From NCBI GenBank assembly GCA_000482145.1, contig AUXH01000276.1, forward strand, positions 1 through 24,614: 24,614 bases of DNA, given 5' to 3'. This document shows, piece after piece, positions 1 to 7,328 of this stretch. The DNA comes from Strigomonas culicis (Eukaryota; Euglenozoa; Kinetoplastea; Trypanosomatida; Trypanosomatidae). The notes beneath the pieces are model-generated. The model did no database searches. It had not been told where the DNA came from and saw nothing but the letters and a program-made list of their open reading frames with translations. The stretch's first letter is position 1; each line of letters opens with the position of its first letter. A program made the translations under genes and the position numbers.

Positions 1-717
1 GGCGGCCGGGTCGTCCTCGCTCGGGCGCGCCGGCGTCCCCTGCACGCGGGCGAGCAGCAGCCGCGCGCTGCGCTCGCGGCCGAGGTGGCCGTGCGGCAGG
101 CGGTCGCTCAGCACCACCGTGGACTCCGTCTCGCTGTCCTCCACCGTGACGGAGGTCTCCGGGTCCCACGTGTGCGGCGCGGGGATCTGCTCGGCCGTGT
201 CGTTGCGGGCGGTGTTCGTCTTGACCAGGACGGTGCTGTGCGCGTCCGCCCAGTACTCCGTCAGCCGCATCGGGAAGACGGTGGCGACGGCCACGTCCTC
301 GACGCGCTGCACGTGGCCGTAGGGCAGCCGCAGCCGCGCCAGCGTGTCCTGCACGTCACGCAGTGCGCGCACCCACATGAGCAGCGAGAGTGTCAGCTGC
401 AGCCGCACGGCGTACGGCAGGCGGGCGCACACGTACGCGTGCTCACACGTCGCCTCGTGCGGCGCGTCGCGGTCGGCCGCCGCGCGGAGCAGCAGCGCCG
501 CGCGCCGCCCAAGGTCCACGAGCGTCGTCCACTTCATGACAGGGTCCATCCGCAGCCACGCCGCCGTGCGCATCGATGCCTCCGCGCGCGGGGAAGCGGC
601 CGCAGCGGTCTGATTCTCATTCCCCGCGGGTGTGCCGCTGCCGCTGCACCATCGCCCCTGGTAGTGGCAGGAGGCTAGCGGCAACAGCGCGAAACGGTGG
701 CGGCGGATGCCACGCAT
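1..717 (-). CDS. Hypothetical protein, partial (C terminus beyond left edge)
   Basis: An open frame runs from an ATG at 715-717 to the window edge without a stop, giving 239 residues of an incomplete protein. The first upstream in-frame stop is at 724-726, so this is the first ATG. A good trans-splice acceptor (AG at 742-743) lies 24 nt upstream, which supports this start; a second in-frame ATG at 571-573 is possible. The N terminus is basic and hydrophobic (MRGIRRHRFALLPLA), which could be a mitochondrial presequence. It is followed by an Ala-rich linker and then a helical, Arg/Leu-rich region (residues about 50-140) with a notable LPYAVRLQLTLSLLMW stretch. After residue 190 it becomes acidic and Ser/Thr-rich. 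Third positions are GC-rich like those of its neighbours, which supports real coding. I do not recognise a family. Confidence 0.65.
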   Translation of the reverse strand, partial: MRGIRRHRFALLPLASCHYQGRWCSGSGTPAGNENQTAAAASPRAEASMRTAAWLRMDPVMKWTTLVDLGRRAALLLRAAADRDAPHEATCEHAYVCARLPYAVRLQLTLSLLMWVRALRDVQDTLARLRLPYGHVQRVEDVAVATVFPMRLTEYWADAHSTVLVKTNTARNDTAEQIPAPHTWDPETSVTVEDSETESTVVLSDRLPHGHLGRERSARLLLARVQGTPARPSEDDPAA

Positions 718-741
718 TGAGAGTCACAGGGCAAACAAGCG

Positions 742-766
742 CTACAAACACGAAGGAAAAAGAAAA
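742..766 (-). promoter_or_regulatory. Putative trans-splice acceptor for the left-edge gene
   Basis: On the minus strand a pyrimidine-rich stretch (TTTTCTTTTTCCTTCG) leads into TTTGTAG. The AG lies at 742-743, so a mature 5' UTR would be 24 nt. This is inferred from the general trypanosomatid signal. Confidence 0.6.
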
Positions 767-1071
767 CTGTCGTGTTGGGAATACGGATACAAGGCAAGAG
801 AAGGGAAGGAAGAGAAAAGTGGCACGTACACTTCAGCAAAGAGAAGAAACTTACTACATCCTAAGGTTTCTACAGCAGCATCCTTAATTTCATTCCAACG
901 GTCAGAGCACCTCATTGCGCTTTATTATTCTTTTATTTAGTATTTTGGATCTAAGCATAGGATATGTATCAAACAGAGCTTGAAAGGGAAAAAAAAAAGA
1001 GAGAATATCTAGAATGTAATTGTAAGTAGATTGAGAATCTGCAGGGGGGGGAGGGGGGGAATCCGGATGTA
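767..1071. other. Intergenic spacer with G/C-run
   Basis: A/T-rich spacer between the 341-residue CH-candidate gene and the left-edge gene. It holds a short A-run near 990 and a G-run tract at 1043-1059 on the plus strand (C-rich on the transcript). No ATG-initiated ORF of note and no RNA gene was seen. Confidence 0.6.
1043..1059 (+). repeat. G-run (two runs of seven to eight G)
   Basis: Two G-runs separated by a single A. On the transcribed strand this is a C-rich tract starting about 12 nt after the stop codon of the 1072-2097 gene, so it lies in that gene's 3' UTR or serves as a processing tract. Confidence 0.8.
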
Positions 1072-2097
1072 TCAAACGGTTGAAGGTGCAAGTTTCTTGA
1101 GTCGTTCCGCGTACTGATCGAACGCCATGTCGGCGCCACTAGCTAGCTCTTGCTCCATATCGGCTTGTATCGCCTTCAGCTGCTGTCGCAGCTCGGTGGC
1201 GGCCCGCTCCGCAAGAAGGTACTGCTGCTCTAGTGTACTTGACTGGTCCACAAATGCATGCACCCACGGGCTCTGCGCGCGTGCAGCATCCTCCGCCTTC
1301 CTCCGAGAGGCCAACGCCGCCTCCCGCTTCGCTTTGGCCGCGTCCTGCGCTGGCAACAGCCACGGCTTGCTGTACGAGAGCCACGGCTTCGACTTGCTAT
1401 CGGCGGCGGGTTTTACCTCCTTGCGCGGCGCCTCCACCTTCTTGGGCGCCTCCTCCACCTGCTCCTCCCCCTCCCCCGTGAGGGCCGGCACGGGTGCGAT
1501 GTACGGCGCGCACTTGCGTAGCTCGCCCACCGCCAAGGGCTTGGTCTCTCGCAGGGCCCCGCAGCCGCCCTCCAGGGCCTCCACGCCGCCCGCCGCCACG
1601 GTCTCGCGGGCGCGCTTGCGGAAGGGCTCGCCGAGCTGTCTGCTGCGGTGGGCGGTCCGCAGCACGGCGGCGTGGTGGTCCTTGGCAGGCAGGAAGCGCT
1701 GCGACGCCACGTAGAGCCAGTGCTGCACCGCGACGTGGTGCACGACGCAGGCCGGCACCGGCTGCAGCCGCTCCGGCGTCAGCGCCGAGTAGGGTGTCTC
1801 CAGCAGCCGCAGCGCCTTGGCGGCGTCACAGAAGCGCGCGAGGTTGCCCACCTCCTGCGACTTGAGCGGCTGCGGCGACCAGCACAGGGAGCCGAGGGCG
1901 ATGCAGCGCGAGGGGAAGCACGCGTGGAGCACGAGTGCATAGTCGCACCCCGTGTAGCTGTACGCGCGCACGCCAACCTCCTCCGCGGCGGAGGGCCGAC
2001 GCGCCGCGTGGTACGCCATAAACTGGCTAATGGAATCGAAGGAGGGGGGTGCCGCGATGCGCTCCGGACTGCCCCCAGCACTCGCGCACATGCTCAT
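1072..2097 (-). CDS. Possible EB1-like calponin-homology (CH) domain protein
   Basis: 341 residues with ATG at 2095-2097 and stop TGA at 1072-1074. Residues about 20-135 follow the spacing of an EB1-type CH fold: a Tyr-Gly-Cys-Asp-Tyr helix, then CFPSRCIALGSLCW resembling the EB1 segment with FPG and a hydrophobic strand, then a long helix (EVGNLARFCDAAKALRLLE), a PERL element, and a final helix rich in aromatic residues (VHHVAVQHWLYVASQRFL). A basic, Pro/Lys/Glu-rich linker follows (about 200-250) and contains a tandem SKPWL motif (236-240, 243-247). A predicted coiled coil covers about 250-335. CH domain, basic linker and C-terminal coiled coil is the EB-family architecture, which would mean a microtubule-associated role, but the match is from pattern memory only. 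Other CH-type proteins (Hook, NDC80/NUF2-like, kinetoplastid-specific cytoskeletal proteins) remain possible. Confidence 0.5.
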   Translation of the reverse strand: MSMCASAGGSPERIAAPPSFDSISQFMAYHAARRPSAAEEVGVRAYSYTGCDYALVLHACFPSRCIALGSLCWSPQPLKSQEVGNLARFCDAAKALRLLETPYSALTPERLQPVPACVVHHVAVQHWLYVASQRFLPAKDHHAAVLRTAHRSRQLGEPFRKRARETVAAGGVEALEGGCGALRETKPLAVGELRKCAPYIAPVPALTGEGEEQVEEAPKKVEAPRKEVKPAADSKSKPWLSYSKPWLLPAQDAAKAKREAALASRRKAEDAARAQSPWVHAFVDQSSTLEQQYLLAERAATELRQQLKAIQADMEQELASGADMAFDQYAERLKKLAPSTV

Positions 2098-2124
2098 GGG
2101 CGCCTGTGTAGTTGTATTCTATTT

Positions 2125-2160
2125 CTAAGAGGAATAGAGGGGGAGAGCAGGGAAAGGGGG
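2125..2160 (-). promoter_or_regulatory. Putative trans-splice acceptor for the CH-candidate gene
   Basis: C/T-rich tract on the minus strand ending in TTCCTCTTAG, with the AG at 2125-2126. This leaves a 27-nt 5' UTR before the ATG at 2097 and places no other ATG upstream of it. Confidence 0.65.
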
Positions 2161-2320
2161 GAAGAACAGAAAGAGGTTCGTCATAAATGGATTGCATAAG
2201 CATGAATACGTTTTGTTGCTGTTTTTCCTTTCACACTCAAATCCGTACATGTTTTCTTTTTTTTTCCTTAATGGAGAAGTAGCAATACAAAGGAGAGCTA
2301 TTTCGCAGGAGCATCGCCAA

Positions 2321-3793
2321 TCAAAACAGAGCATCGACGCCGTCCACCTCGGCCGCGTCGTCCGCCGCTTCCTCTCGGGTGCGCTTCCGCACCACCGCCT
2401 CGCTCACCGGTCGTGTGTCGAGCCAGCGCATGAAGTGCGACGCGGATGGGCTGCCCACGTTCACCACCACGGCTCCGCTGCTGAGGCCGCAGAAGACGTC
2501 CTCCGTCGCCGCGTCCACCGCCACGCAGAGCGCATCCTCGTCCGGGTGCCCCGCGCGCCAGGCGGAGGTGCAGGACAGGGCGGACCCGGCCGCGTCGTAC
2601 TGCACCACGTGGCCGCCGACCACGTGGTGGTACCCGGCGCGGTCCGTGCACGTGTACAAGGACGCGGGTGCGCAGGCCCGCACCGGCGTGGTGTCCAGCA
2701 CGCCGCCCAGGTCCGCGACGGGGGGGAGGGCGAGCCGCCCCCCCTTCACCAGCGGCGCGCGCAGGTCCAGGCACTGGAGCTCCGCGCCGACGCGCACCGC
2801 CAGCAGCGGGGCGCCGCCGCCCCGCACCTCGGCCATCCCACCCACGTGGGTGTCGAACGCCGCAAAGTGCATCGCGGCGGACTTTTTGGCCGCCGCGCCG
2901 GCGCCCACCTGCGCCTCGCTGTACGCGAGGCCGTGCACGCGCCAGGAGGCCGCCGCGCCGCCGGGCCGGTACTTGGCGCGGGCATCCCAAATCTGCACGA
3001 GGCCGTCCGCGCCGCCGGAGGCGAAGAGCGCGCCGCCGCCGCCCATGGCCGCCGAGAGGCCCAGCACGCTCTCCACGACGACGGTGTCGTTCAGCTGCCC
3101 GGAGCCGTGCTTGACCGCGTAGACGGAGCGCCGCTCGTAGCTCGCGGCCTGCCACAGCCGCGCGGTGCCGTCCTGCCCCGCGGTGTAGAAGGCGCCGCCG
3201 TCGACCGCGTGCGGCGCCGAGCACGTGACCGGCGCGCGGTGGCCCTTGCACTGCACCACGTCCACAAAGCCGCGCTCGCCCATCGCGCAGGTGCCCAGCT
3301 GCTTGCCGCCGGCCGTGATCAGCGCCGGCGCGTCGCCGTCCTGGCACGCCACGAAGTAGGTCCCGTCCGCTGACGCGTGGACGGCGACGATGGGCTGCAG
3401 CCCCGATATGCGGTTGACGAAGGGCGTGAGCGTGCGGGTCGGCCACGGGCGGCGCGACTCGAGGGGGACCGTGAAGTCCCACATGATGAACTGCCCGTCC
3501 TCGCCCGCCGCGCAGAGGATGGTGCCGCTCGGGTTCAGACACACGTCGCGCACGCGGCCCTTGATGGCGCTGCGCAGCCGCCGGCCGCCCTCCTCGAGAT
3601 CCTTCGCCTCCGCGGGGGCCGCCGTCGCTCCCTGCGGCGGGGCGCGTGGCAGGCCGGGGGCGGCCCTGCCCTCCGCCGAAGGCGGCGGGCCCGCGTCAGC
3701 AGGGCCGGATCGAGTGGGGGGGGGCGCGTCTTTGGGGGGCGCCACGGGGCGCACCTCAAACGGGTCGTACTCGTCGTCGTCACTGTTGCTCAT
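2321..3793 (-). CDS. WD40 repeat protein, WDR70/gastrulation-defective-1-like
   Basis: 490 residues, ATG at 3791-3793, stop TGA at 2321-2323. An acidic start (MSNSDDDEYDPFE) and a Pro/Ala-rich linker precede WD40 blades from about residue 75. Recognisable blade ends are GEDGQFIMWDF (97-107), GQDGTARLWQ (206-215) and GGADGLVQIWD (260-270). The central part has an order I associate with WDR70: a blade ending in WDF, then an unusual blade with an ITAGGKQLG turn, then the MGERGFVDVVQCKGH segment that corresponds to the GDQYI...KGH region of WDR70, followed by the DGTARLW blade. A basic and acidic tail (RKRTREEAADD) ends the protein. WDR70 is a nuclear protein linked to CUL4-DDB1 and histone H2B ubiquitination in yeast and animals; that role here is inference. 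A generic WD40 scaffold is the alternative. Confidence 0.8.
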   Translation of the reverse strand: MSNSDDDEYDPFEVRPVAPPKDAPPPTRSGPADAGPPPSAEGRAAPGLPRAPPQGATAAPAEAKDLEEGGRRLRSAIKGRVRDVCLNPSGTILCAAGEDGQFIMWDFTVPLESRRPWPTRTLTPFVNRISGLQPIVAVHASADGTYFVACQDGDAPALITAGGKQLGTCAMGERGFVDVVQCKGHRAPVTCSAPHAVDGGAFYTAGQDGTARLWQAASYERRSVYAVKHGSGQLNDTVVVESVLGLSAAMGGGGALFASGGADGLVQIWDARAKYRPGGAAASWRVHGLAYSEAQVGAGAAAKKSAAMHFAAFDTHVGGMAEVRGGGAPLLAVRVGAELQCLDLRAPLVKGGRLALPPVADLGGVLDTTPVRACAPASLYTCTDRAGYHHVVGGHVVQYDAAGSALSCTSAWRAGHPDEDALCVAVDAATEDVFCGLSSGAVVVNVGSPSASHFMRWLDTRPVSEAVVRKRTREEAADDAAEVDGVDALF

Positions 3794-3854
3794 GATTGTT
3801 TAGCGGTTTACTAGATATGAGTGAATCTATAAGGACAATTTAGGCGACTAGACA

Positions 3855-3890
3855 CTATTCAAAGAAGAGATTCGAGGAAAGAAAAGGAGT
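3855..3890 (-). promoter_or_regulatory. Putative trans-splice acceptor for the WDR70-like gene
   Basis: Minus-strand CTTTTCTTTCC and TCTCTTCTTTG stretches end at GAATAG, with the AG at 3855-3856. The predicted 5' UTR is 61 nt with no upstream ATG. Confidence 0.55.
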
Positions 3891-4065
3891 AGAAAGATGC
3901 GCTTGCACAGTGCAGCACAGTTCTTATCCGTTCAACACGAAGAGGAGAGAGGAATAAAGCACAGTAGAACACATTGGTTTCTACTTTTTTTTTGTTTTTT
4001 GTTTTGTTTAGAACAGTAAAACGAAAAAGTAAAATAAAAGAGCTCATGCATAAAAGGAACAACGC

Positions 4066-4659
4066 TTACCAGTTCCAGCGGTGGGGGGCATCACCCGGCT
4101 TCACGGTGAAGACGGAGCGGAGGTAGCCAAGCTTCTCCTTGCCCTGGGCATCCTTCTTGATGGCGGCAATGAGGGCGGCGTCCACCTTCTTCTGCAGCTG
4201 CGCGCGGGCGTCCGACACGACGGCCTTCTTCGTGGCCTTCGCGGTCTTCTTGGCGGACTTCTCGGCCTTCTTCTTCTCCTTGTCGCCCATGAAGTGGCCC
4301 TCGCTCTTGACGGGCTTCTCCGCCTTGGGGCGCGCGAACACCTCCGGCTTGATGTCAGACGTGTCGACGCCGCTGATGTCCACCTTCGTGCTCGTCGCGA
4401 TGATGTAGCGCGAGTCGATGCGGCGGATCGGGACGCCGTTGACCTTCATGGGGCCAGAGATGACGAGGGGGCCGTTGTGGGGCAGCTGCTTCAGAATGAC
4501 CGCGCGGCGGCCACGGAAGCGGCCGGCGAGGATGATGGCGACGGTGCCGGGAGAGCAGCTCTTGCGGAGCGTGGAATACTCGGGGCTCTTGCGGCTCACC
4601 TTCTTCGCCACCTTCTTGTTGGCGTGCTTGCTCTTGGAAACCTTCTTGGGGGCAACCAT
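4066..4659 (-). CDS. RPL6: 60S ribosomal protein eL6 (L6)
   Basis: 197 residues from ATG at 4657-4659 to TAA at 4066-4068. eL6 is a component of the cytosolic large ribosomal subunit. A very basic Lys-rich N terminus leads into the KOW-type segment SPGTVAIILAGRFRGRRAVI (about 36-55). Then come a VSG/MKVNGVPIRRID region, the YIIATSTKVDISGV element (85-98) typical of eL6, a Lys/Ala-rich helix (about 125-147), and the C-terminal KLGYLRSVFTVKPGDAPHRW. The frame is open further upstream, but that extension would begin at a TTG and would translate the pyrimidine tract and 5' UTR, so I place the start at MVAPKK, 16 nt after the splice acceptor. Length fits the family. Very high confidence in the family. 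Confidence 0.97.
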   Translation of the reverse strand: MVAPKKVSKSKHANKKVAKKVSRKSPEYSTLRKSCSPGTVAIILAGRFRGRRAVILKQLPHNGPLVISGPMKVNGVPIRRIDSRYIIATSTKVDISGVDTSDIKPEVFARPKAEKPVKSEGHFMGDKEKKKAEKSAKKTAKATKKAVVSDARAQLQKKVDAALIAAIKKDAQGKEKLGYLRSVFTVKPGDAPHRWNW

Positions 4660-4675
4660 TTTGTATATGCAGAGG

Positions 4676-4729
4676 CTTTCAGAGGAGGAAGAAGAGAGAG
4701 AGAGAAAGAAAAAGAGGGAGAGAAAGGGA
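4676..4729 (-). promoter_or_regulatory. Putative trans-splice acceptor for eL6
   Basis: A long, almost pure pyrimidine tract (about 45 nt of C/T on the minus strand) ends near TCCTCCTCTGAAAG, with the AG at 4676-4677. The resulting 5' UTR is 16 nt. This is among the strongest tracts in the window, in keeping with a highly expressed ribosomal protein. Confidence 0.75.
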
Positions 4730-4982
4730 TGATGTGTGGTACGCTTAGTGGTATCGATGCAACTATACCAGTTATAGATAAACAAGAATGACAACGGCAA
4801 AAGTGAGAGCTCATCAACGAGAGAGAGAGAGAGGATTGTGTGCTACTGACCATACTACATGTTTTCTAACCAAGTGAAGAAAGTGAGTGATACGTGACGT
4901 AGAATGGAAAAGGAAAAGAGCTAAAAAGTGAAAATGGTAAAAAAAAAAGGCACCAGCATACGACAGGCCTGGCAATTACCTC
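4730..4982. other. Intergenic spacer between POT transporter and eL6
   Basis: With the eL6 leader and its tract, this completes a gap of 323 bases. It holds a short GA repeat (about 4820-4833) and an A-run near 4938. No gene or RNA was recognised. Confidence 0.6.
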
Positions 4983-6863
4983 CTACGCTTCCGCGCCGAT
5001 GGTGCTGTTCTGGGCGCTGCCATCCGCAAGCTCGACAGTGGGGATGGGACGCTTCGCGTTCAAGTAGTAGAAGCCAGCCGTAATGGCAAGCTGCGCCACC
5101 GCAAAGACGAAGAACAAGGAGACCGCGTGCTGGGGCTTCATGATGGGCGAGAAGACCATGCCTAAGAACCCGCTCGCGCTGGAGGCGACCCAGTACAGAC
5201 CCATCACCGTGCCCTTCATGCGCGGTGGGGCGCCGCCGTACGCCACCTCCAGCACGGACGGATCGACGAGGGCCGCGGCCACGCCCTGCAGGATGTAAGG
5301 TAGCACCAGCCAGCCGGCGGACAGCTTCGAGGCCCCGTCGTGTAACTGGTAGGCATCGTCGCTGTTGTAAAAGCCACGGCTCCGCACGCTGATCTGAACA
5401 AAGCCGCACCACACCATCGTCACGGCCATCAGCACGAACCCCACCGTTGTGCGCACATGCGGAGGGGGCGCCCTGTGGCCTTTTGCCTTGAGACGCTCGT
5501 ATACATACTTCTCGCACACGAGGAGGAACACGATGATGGTGAAGGTGTTGATGTTATTGAACATCTCGGCCGGCACCCAGGACGGCAGGTTCAATGCCTC
5601 AGCTTGGAACATGATGTTGGTGCTGAACTGGTTGCACAGCATCCAGTACACCGGCAGCGCGACGAAGGCAACGCAGAGGTGCAGCGTCTGGCGACAGTCC
5701 GTGACCCACAGCGCCGCCTCCGCGTTCGCGCCCAAACCGCCCTCCTCTTCTCCCTCCTGCTGTGGGGGGCCGTCCGTCGCCGCCGGAGACACCGGCCGCG
5801 CGGTGGCCGCCTGGCTGCTGCCGCCCATGGTGTCACCGGCACCACACACCGTCACGTCCCTGGCGGTGGTGCTTTGGTAGCCAGTGCGGTGCGGCTGCTG
5901 CGACCGCCCCTCCGCGCGGTACAGGGCGTAGGCAAGGAAGTCGCCGCGGTGGGACGCGACAAACTCTTCGTCCGTGACCCTGCCCACGAGAAACAGGCAC
6001 TTGTAGTAGACGGCGCGGCCGAGCAAACGGAAAAAGATAAAACTGGGGGCAGGTTTGTTCTTCGGGAAAATGGTGTAGGCCTTCCAAAACACGACCGCGG
6101 CCGGTACCATGACAAGCGCGGCGCCAAAGTAGCTCCAGTAGTAGCCCGTCGTCAGCGTGGCGCTGCCGCTCTGAATGGTGCGTGCGTCCAGGTTGCGCAG
6201 CAGCGGCCCCACGAAGATGCCCACCAATGCGCCGAAGTTGCTCGTCCAGTAGGAAACGCGAAACAGACGCTGCAGCGAGTACTCCAGGTCGCTCGCGGAG
6301 GAGGGCGAGGGGGCGGACAGCCCGGCGCCGCGGTGCTTCACCGGCCCCTCGTCCTCGCCGCTGCCGGCATCCCGGTCCAGCACCAGTGCGTCGCCCGCCA
6401 CGCCGCGCGGCTCGAAGTCCGCCGCCGCGTACCGGGCCGTGATGCTGTCCGCCATGAGCGGGTACGTGCACACCTTCATCCCGCCGTAGCCCGCGCCGAA
6501 GGTGGCGAGGGCGACGGCGAAGAGGACGTACGAGAGGACGTAGGGGTCTGCGGGGAAGGAGCCGAACAAAAAGGGGAGGGACGAGGCGAAGAGGAGGATC
6601 AGACCCGCCGCATACACGTACAGCGCGGACAGAAGGATGCGAGGGCGGCCGATGGGGCCGTCCGCGAGCCCGGAGGCGGCGCACGCGCTCAGTGGGATCA
6701 CGACGTACACGGCGTTCGTGATGGCGTTGGCGCCGGTGTAGCCGGTGCGCAGCATGTGCACGCAGTACGTGTAGAGGGAGAAGGCCACCGTGTAGTAGGC
6801 CACGCGCTCGGCAAAGTCAATCCCCATCACAATCCAAACCAGTTTTGGAAAATCAAAGACCAT
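4983..6863 (-). CDS. POT/PTR2-family (proton-dependent oligopeptide) transporter
   Basis: 626 residues, ATG at 6861-6863, stop TAG at 4983-4985. It is a polytopic membrane protein of the MFS-type POT (SLC15/PTR2) family, which imports di- and tripeptides or related solutes with protons. TM1 carries DFAERVAYYT (16-25), matching the ExxER-F-x-YYG motif but with Asp in the first acidic position. TM4 has GAGYGGMKVCTYPLMADS (123-140) with the conserved Lys130. TM5 has VSYWTSNFGALVGI (203-216), equivalent to the family's FYxxINxGSL. TM7 has YWMLCNQFSTN (406-416). TM10 has ALVDPSVLEVAYGGAPPRMK (531-550) with the conserved Glu539. About 12 membrane spans are visible. Two hydrophilic loops are long: about 143-195 and a central loop of about 265-395. 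The substrate cannot be deduced from sequence. Confidence 0.9.
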   Translation of the reverse strand: MVFDFPKLVWIVMGIDFAERVAYYTVAFSLYTYCVHMLRTGYTGANAITNAVYVVIPLSACAASGLADGPIGRPRILLSALYVYAAGLILLFASSLPFLFGSFPADPYVLSYVLFAVALATFGAGYGGMKVCTYPLMADSITARYAAADFEPRGVAGDALVLDRDAGSGEDEGPVKHRGAGLSAPSPSSASDLEYSLQRLFRVSYWTSNFGALVGIFVGPLLRNLDARTIQSGSATLTTGYYWSYFGAALVMVPAAVVFWKAYTIFPKNKPAPSFIFFRLLGRAVYYKCLFLVGRVTDEEFVASHRGDFLAYALYRAEGRSQQPHRTGYQSTTARDVTVCGAGDTMGGSSQAATARPVSPAATDGPPQQEGEEEGGLGANAEAALWVTDCRQTLHLCVAFVALPVYWMLCNQFSTNIMFQAEALNLPSWVPAEMFNNINTFTIIVFLLVCEKYVYERLKAKGHRAPPPHVRTTVGFVLMAVTMVWCGFVQISVRSRGFYNSDDAYQLHDGASKLSAGWLVLPYILQGVAAALVDPSVLEVAYGGAPPRMKGTVMGLYWVASSASGFLGMVFSPIMKPQHAVSLFFVFAVAQLAITAGFYYLNAKRPIPTVELADGSAQNSTIGAEA

Positions 6864-6906
6864 TTTTTGTTTCGTTTCGCTTCAATGTTACTCTTTTACG
6901 TTAATG

Positions 6907-6936
6907 CTTTGAACGTTAATATAGAAAAAAAAAGGT
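6907..6936 (-). promoter_or_regulatory. Putative trans-splice acceptor for the POT transporter
   Basis: Minus-strand CACCTTTTTTTTTCTATATT precedes AACGTTCAAAG, with the AG at 6907-6908 giving a 43-nt 5' UTR. Confidence 0.55.
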
Positions 6937-7328
6937 GAAGTGACTATTGTGTTCAAACAGTGGAAAGAGGAAGCAGAAACAACCAAGAAAATGGCACTCA
7001 ATGGAGGAAACGGGAGAGTTTTCCTGAACATGTAGAGACAACAAAGAAATGGGGGAGGGGAGTGATAGCGAGGGTACAAATGCTTCATGAAGTGCAAAAA
7101 AAAAAAAAACGAAGGTAAAGCAGGAAACAGGGTAAAACAGGGAACGCACGCAAAGAGTTGGGTTAACAATATGATGATGGTTAAGTTATACAAGTTAATC
7201 GGAGCGCACGTAAGGTGTGCGTGTGTATGTGTGTGTGTCTTTCGATCCACTTAAATAATAATAGTATCCTCAGGGTGATGATAGATGCGGATTACGCGGC
7301 CCTGCTTGCCACCGCTGCACAGGATGTT
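6937..7328. other. Intergenic spacer between TTC4-like gene and POT transporter
   Basis: The full gap is 465 bases and lies just after the TTC4-like stop on the transcript. It holds a GT/AC microsatellite (7215-7239) and an A-run near 7097-7110. Open frames here start at non-ATG codons and encode only low-complexity sequence. No RNA gene was recognised. Confidence 0.6.
7215..7239. repeat. GT/AC dinucleotide microsatellite (imperfect)
   Basis: Run of GT units interrupted by single C and A changes. It falls in the 3' UTR of the TTC4-like gene. Confidence 0.85.

Noticed and set aside
2298..3542. 414-codon minus-strand frame overlapping the WDR70-like gene
   Set aside because: It is a shifted frame of the same gene and is extremely Arg/Gly-rich, while the other frame gives coherent WD40 blades.
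4660..4800. 47-codon N-terminal extension of eL6
   Set aside because: It would start at TTG and translate the pyrimidine tract and splice acceptor; MVAPKK at 4659 is the natural eL6 start.
5457..6938. 493-codon plus-strand open frame
   Set aside because: Antisense to the POT transporter; low-information Arg/Gly/His-rich product with no family features.
6888..7250. 120-codon minus-strand frame in the TTC4-POT spacer
   Set aside because: It starts at GTG, is low complexity (His/Thr repeats, Phe/Leu/Ser runs) and simply reads the microsatellite and pyrimidine tracts.
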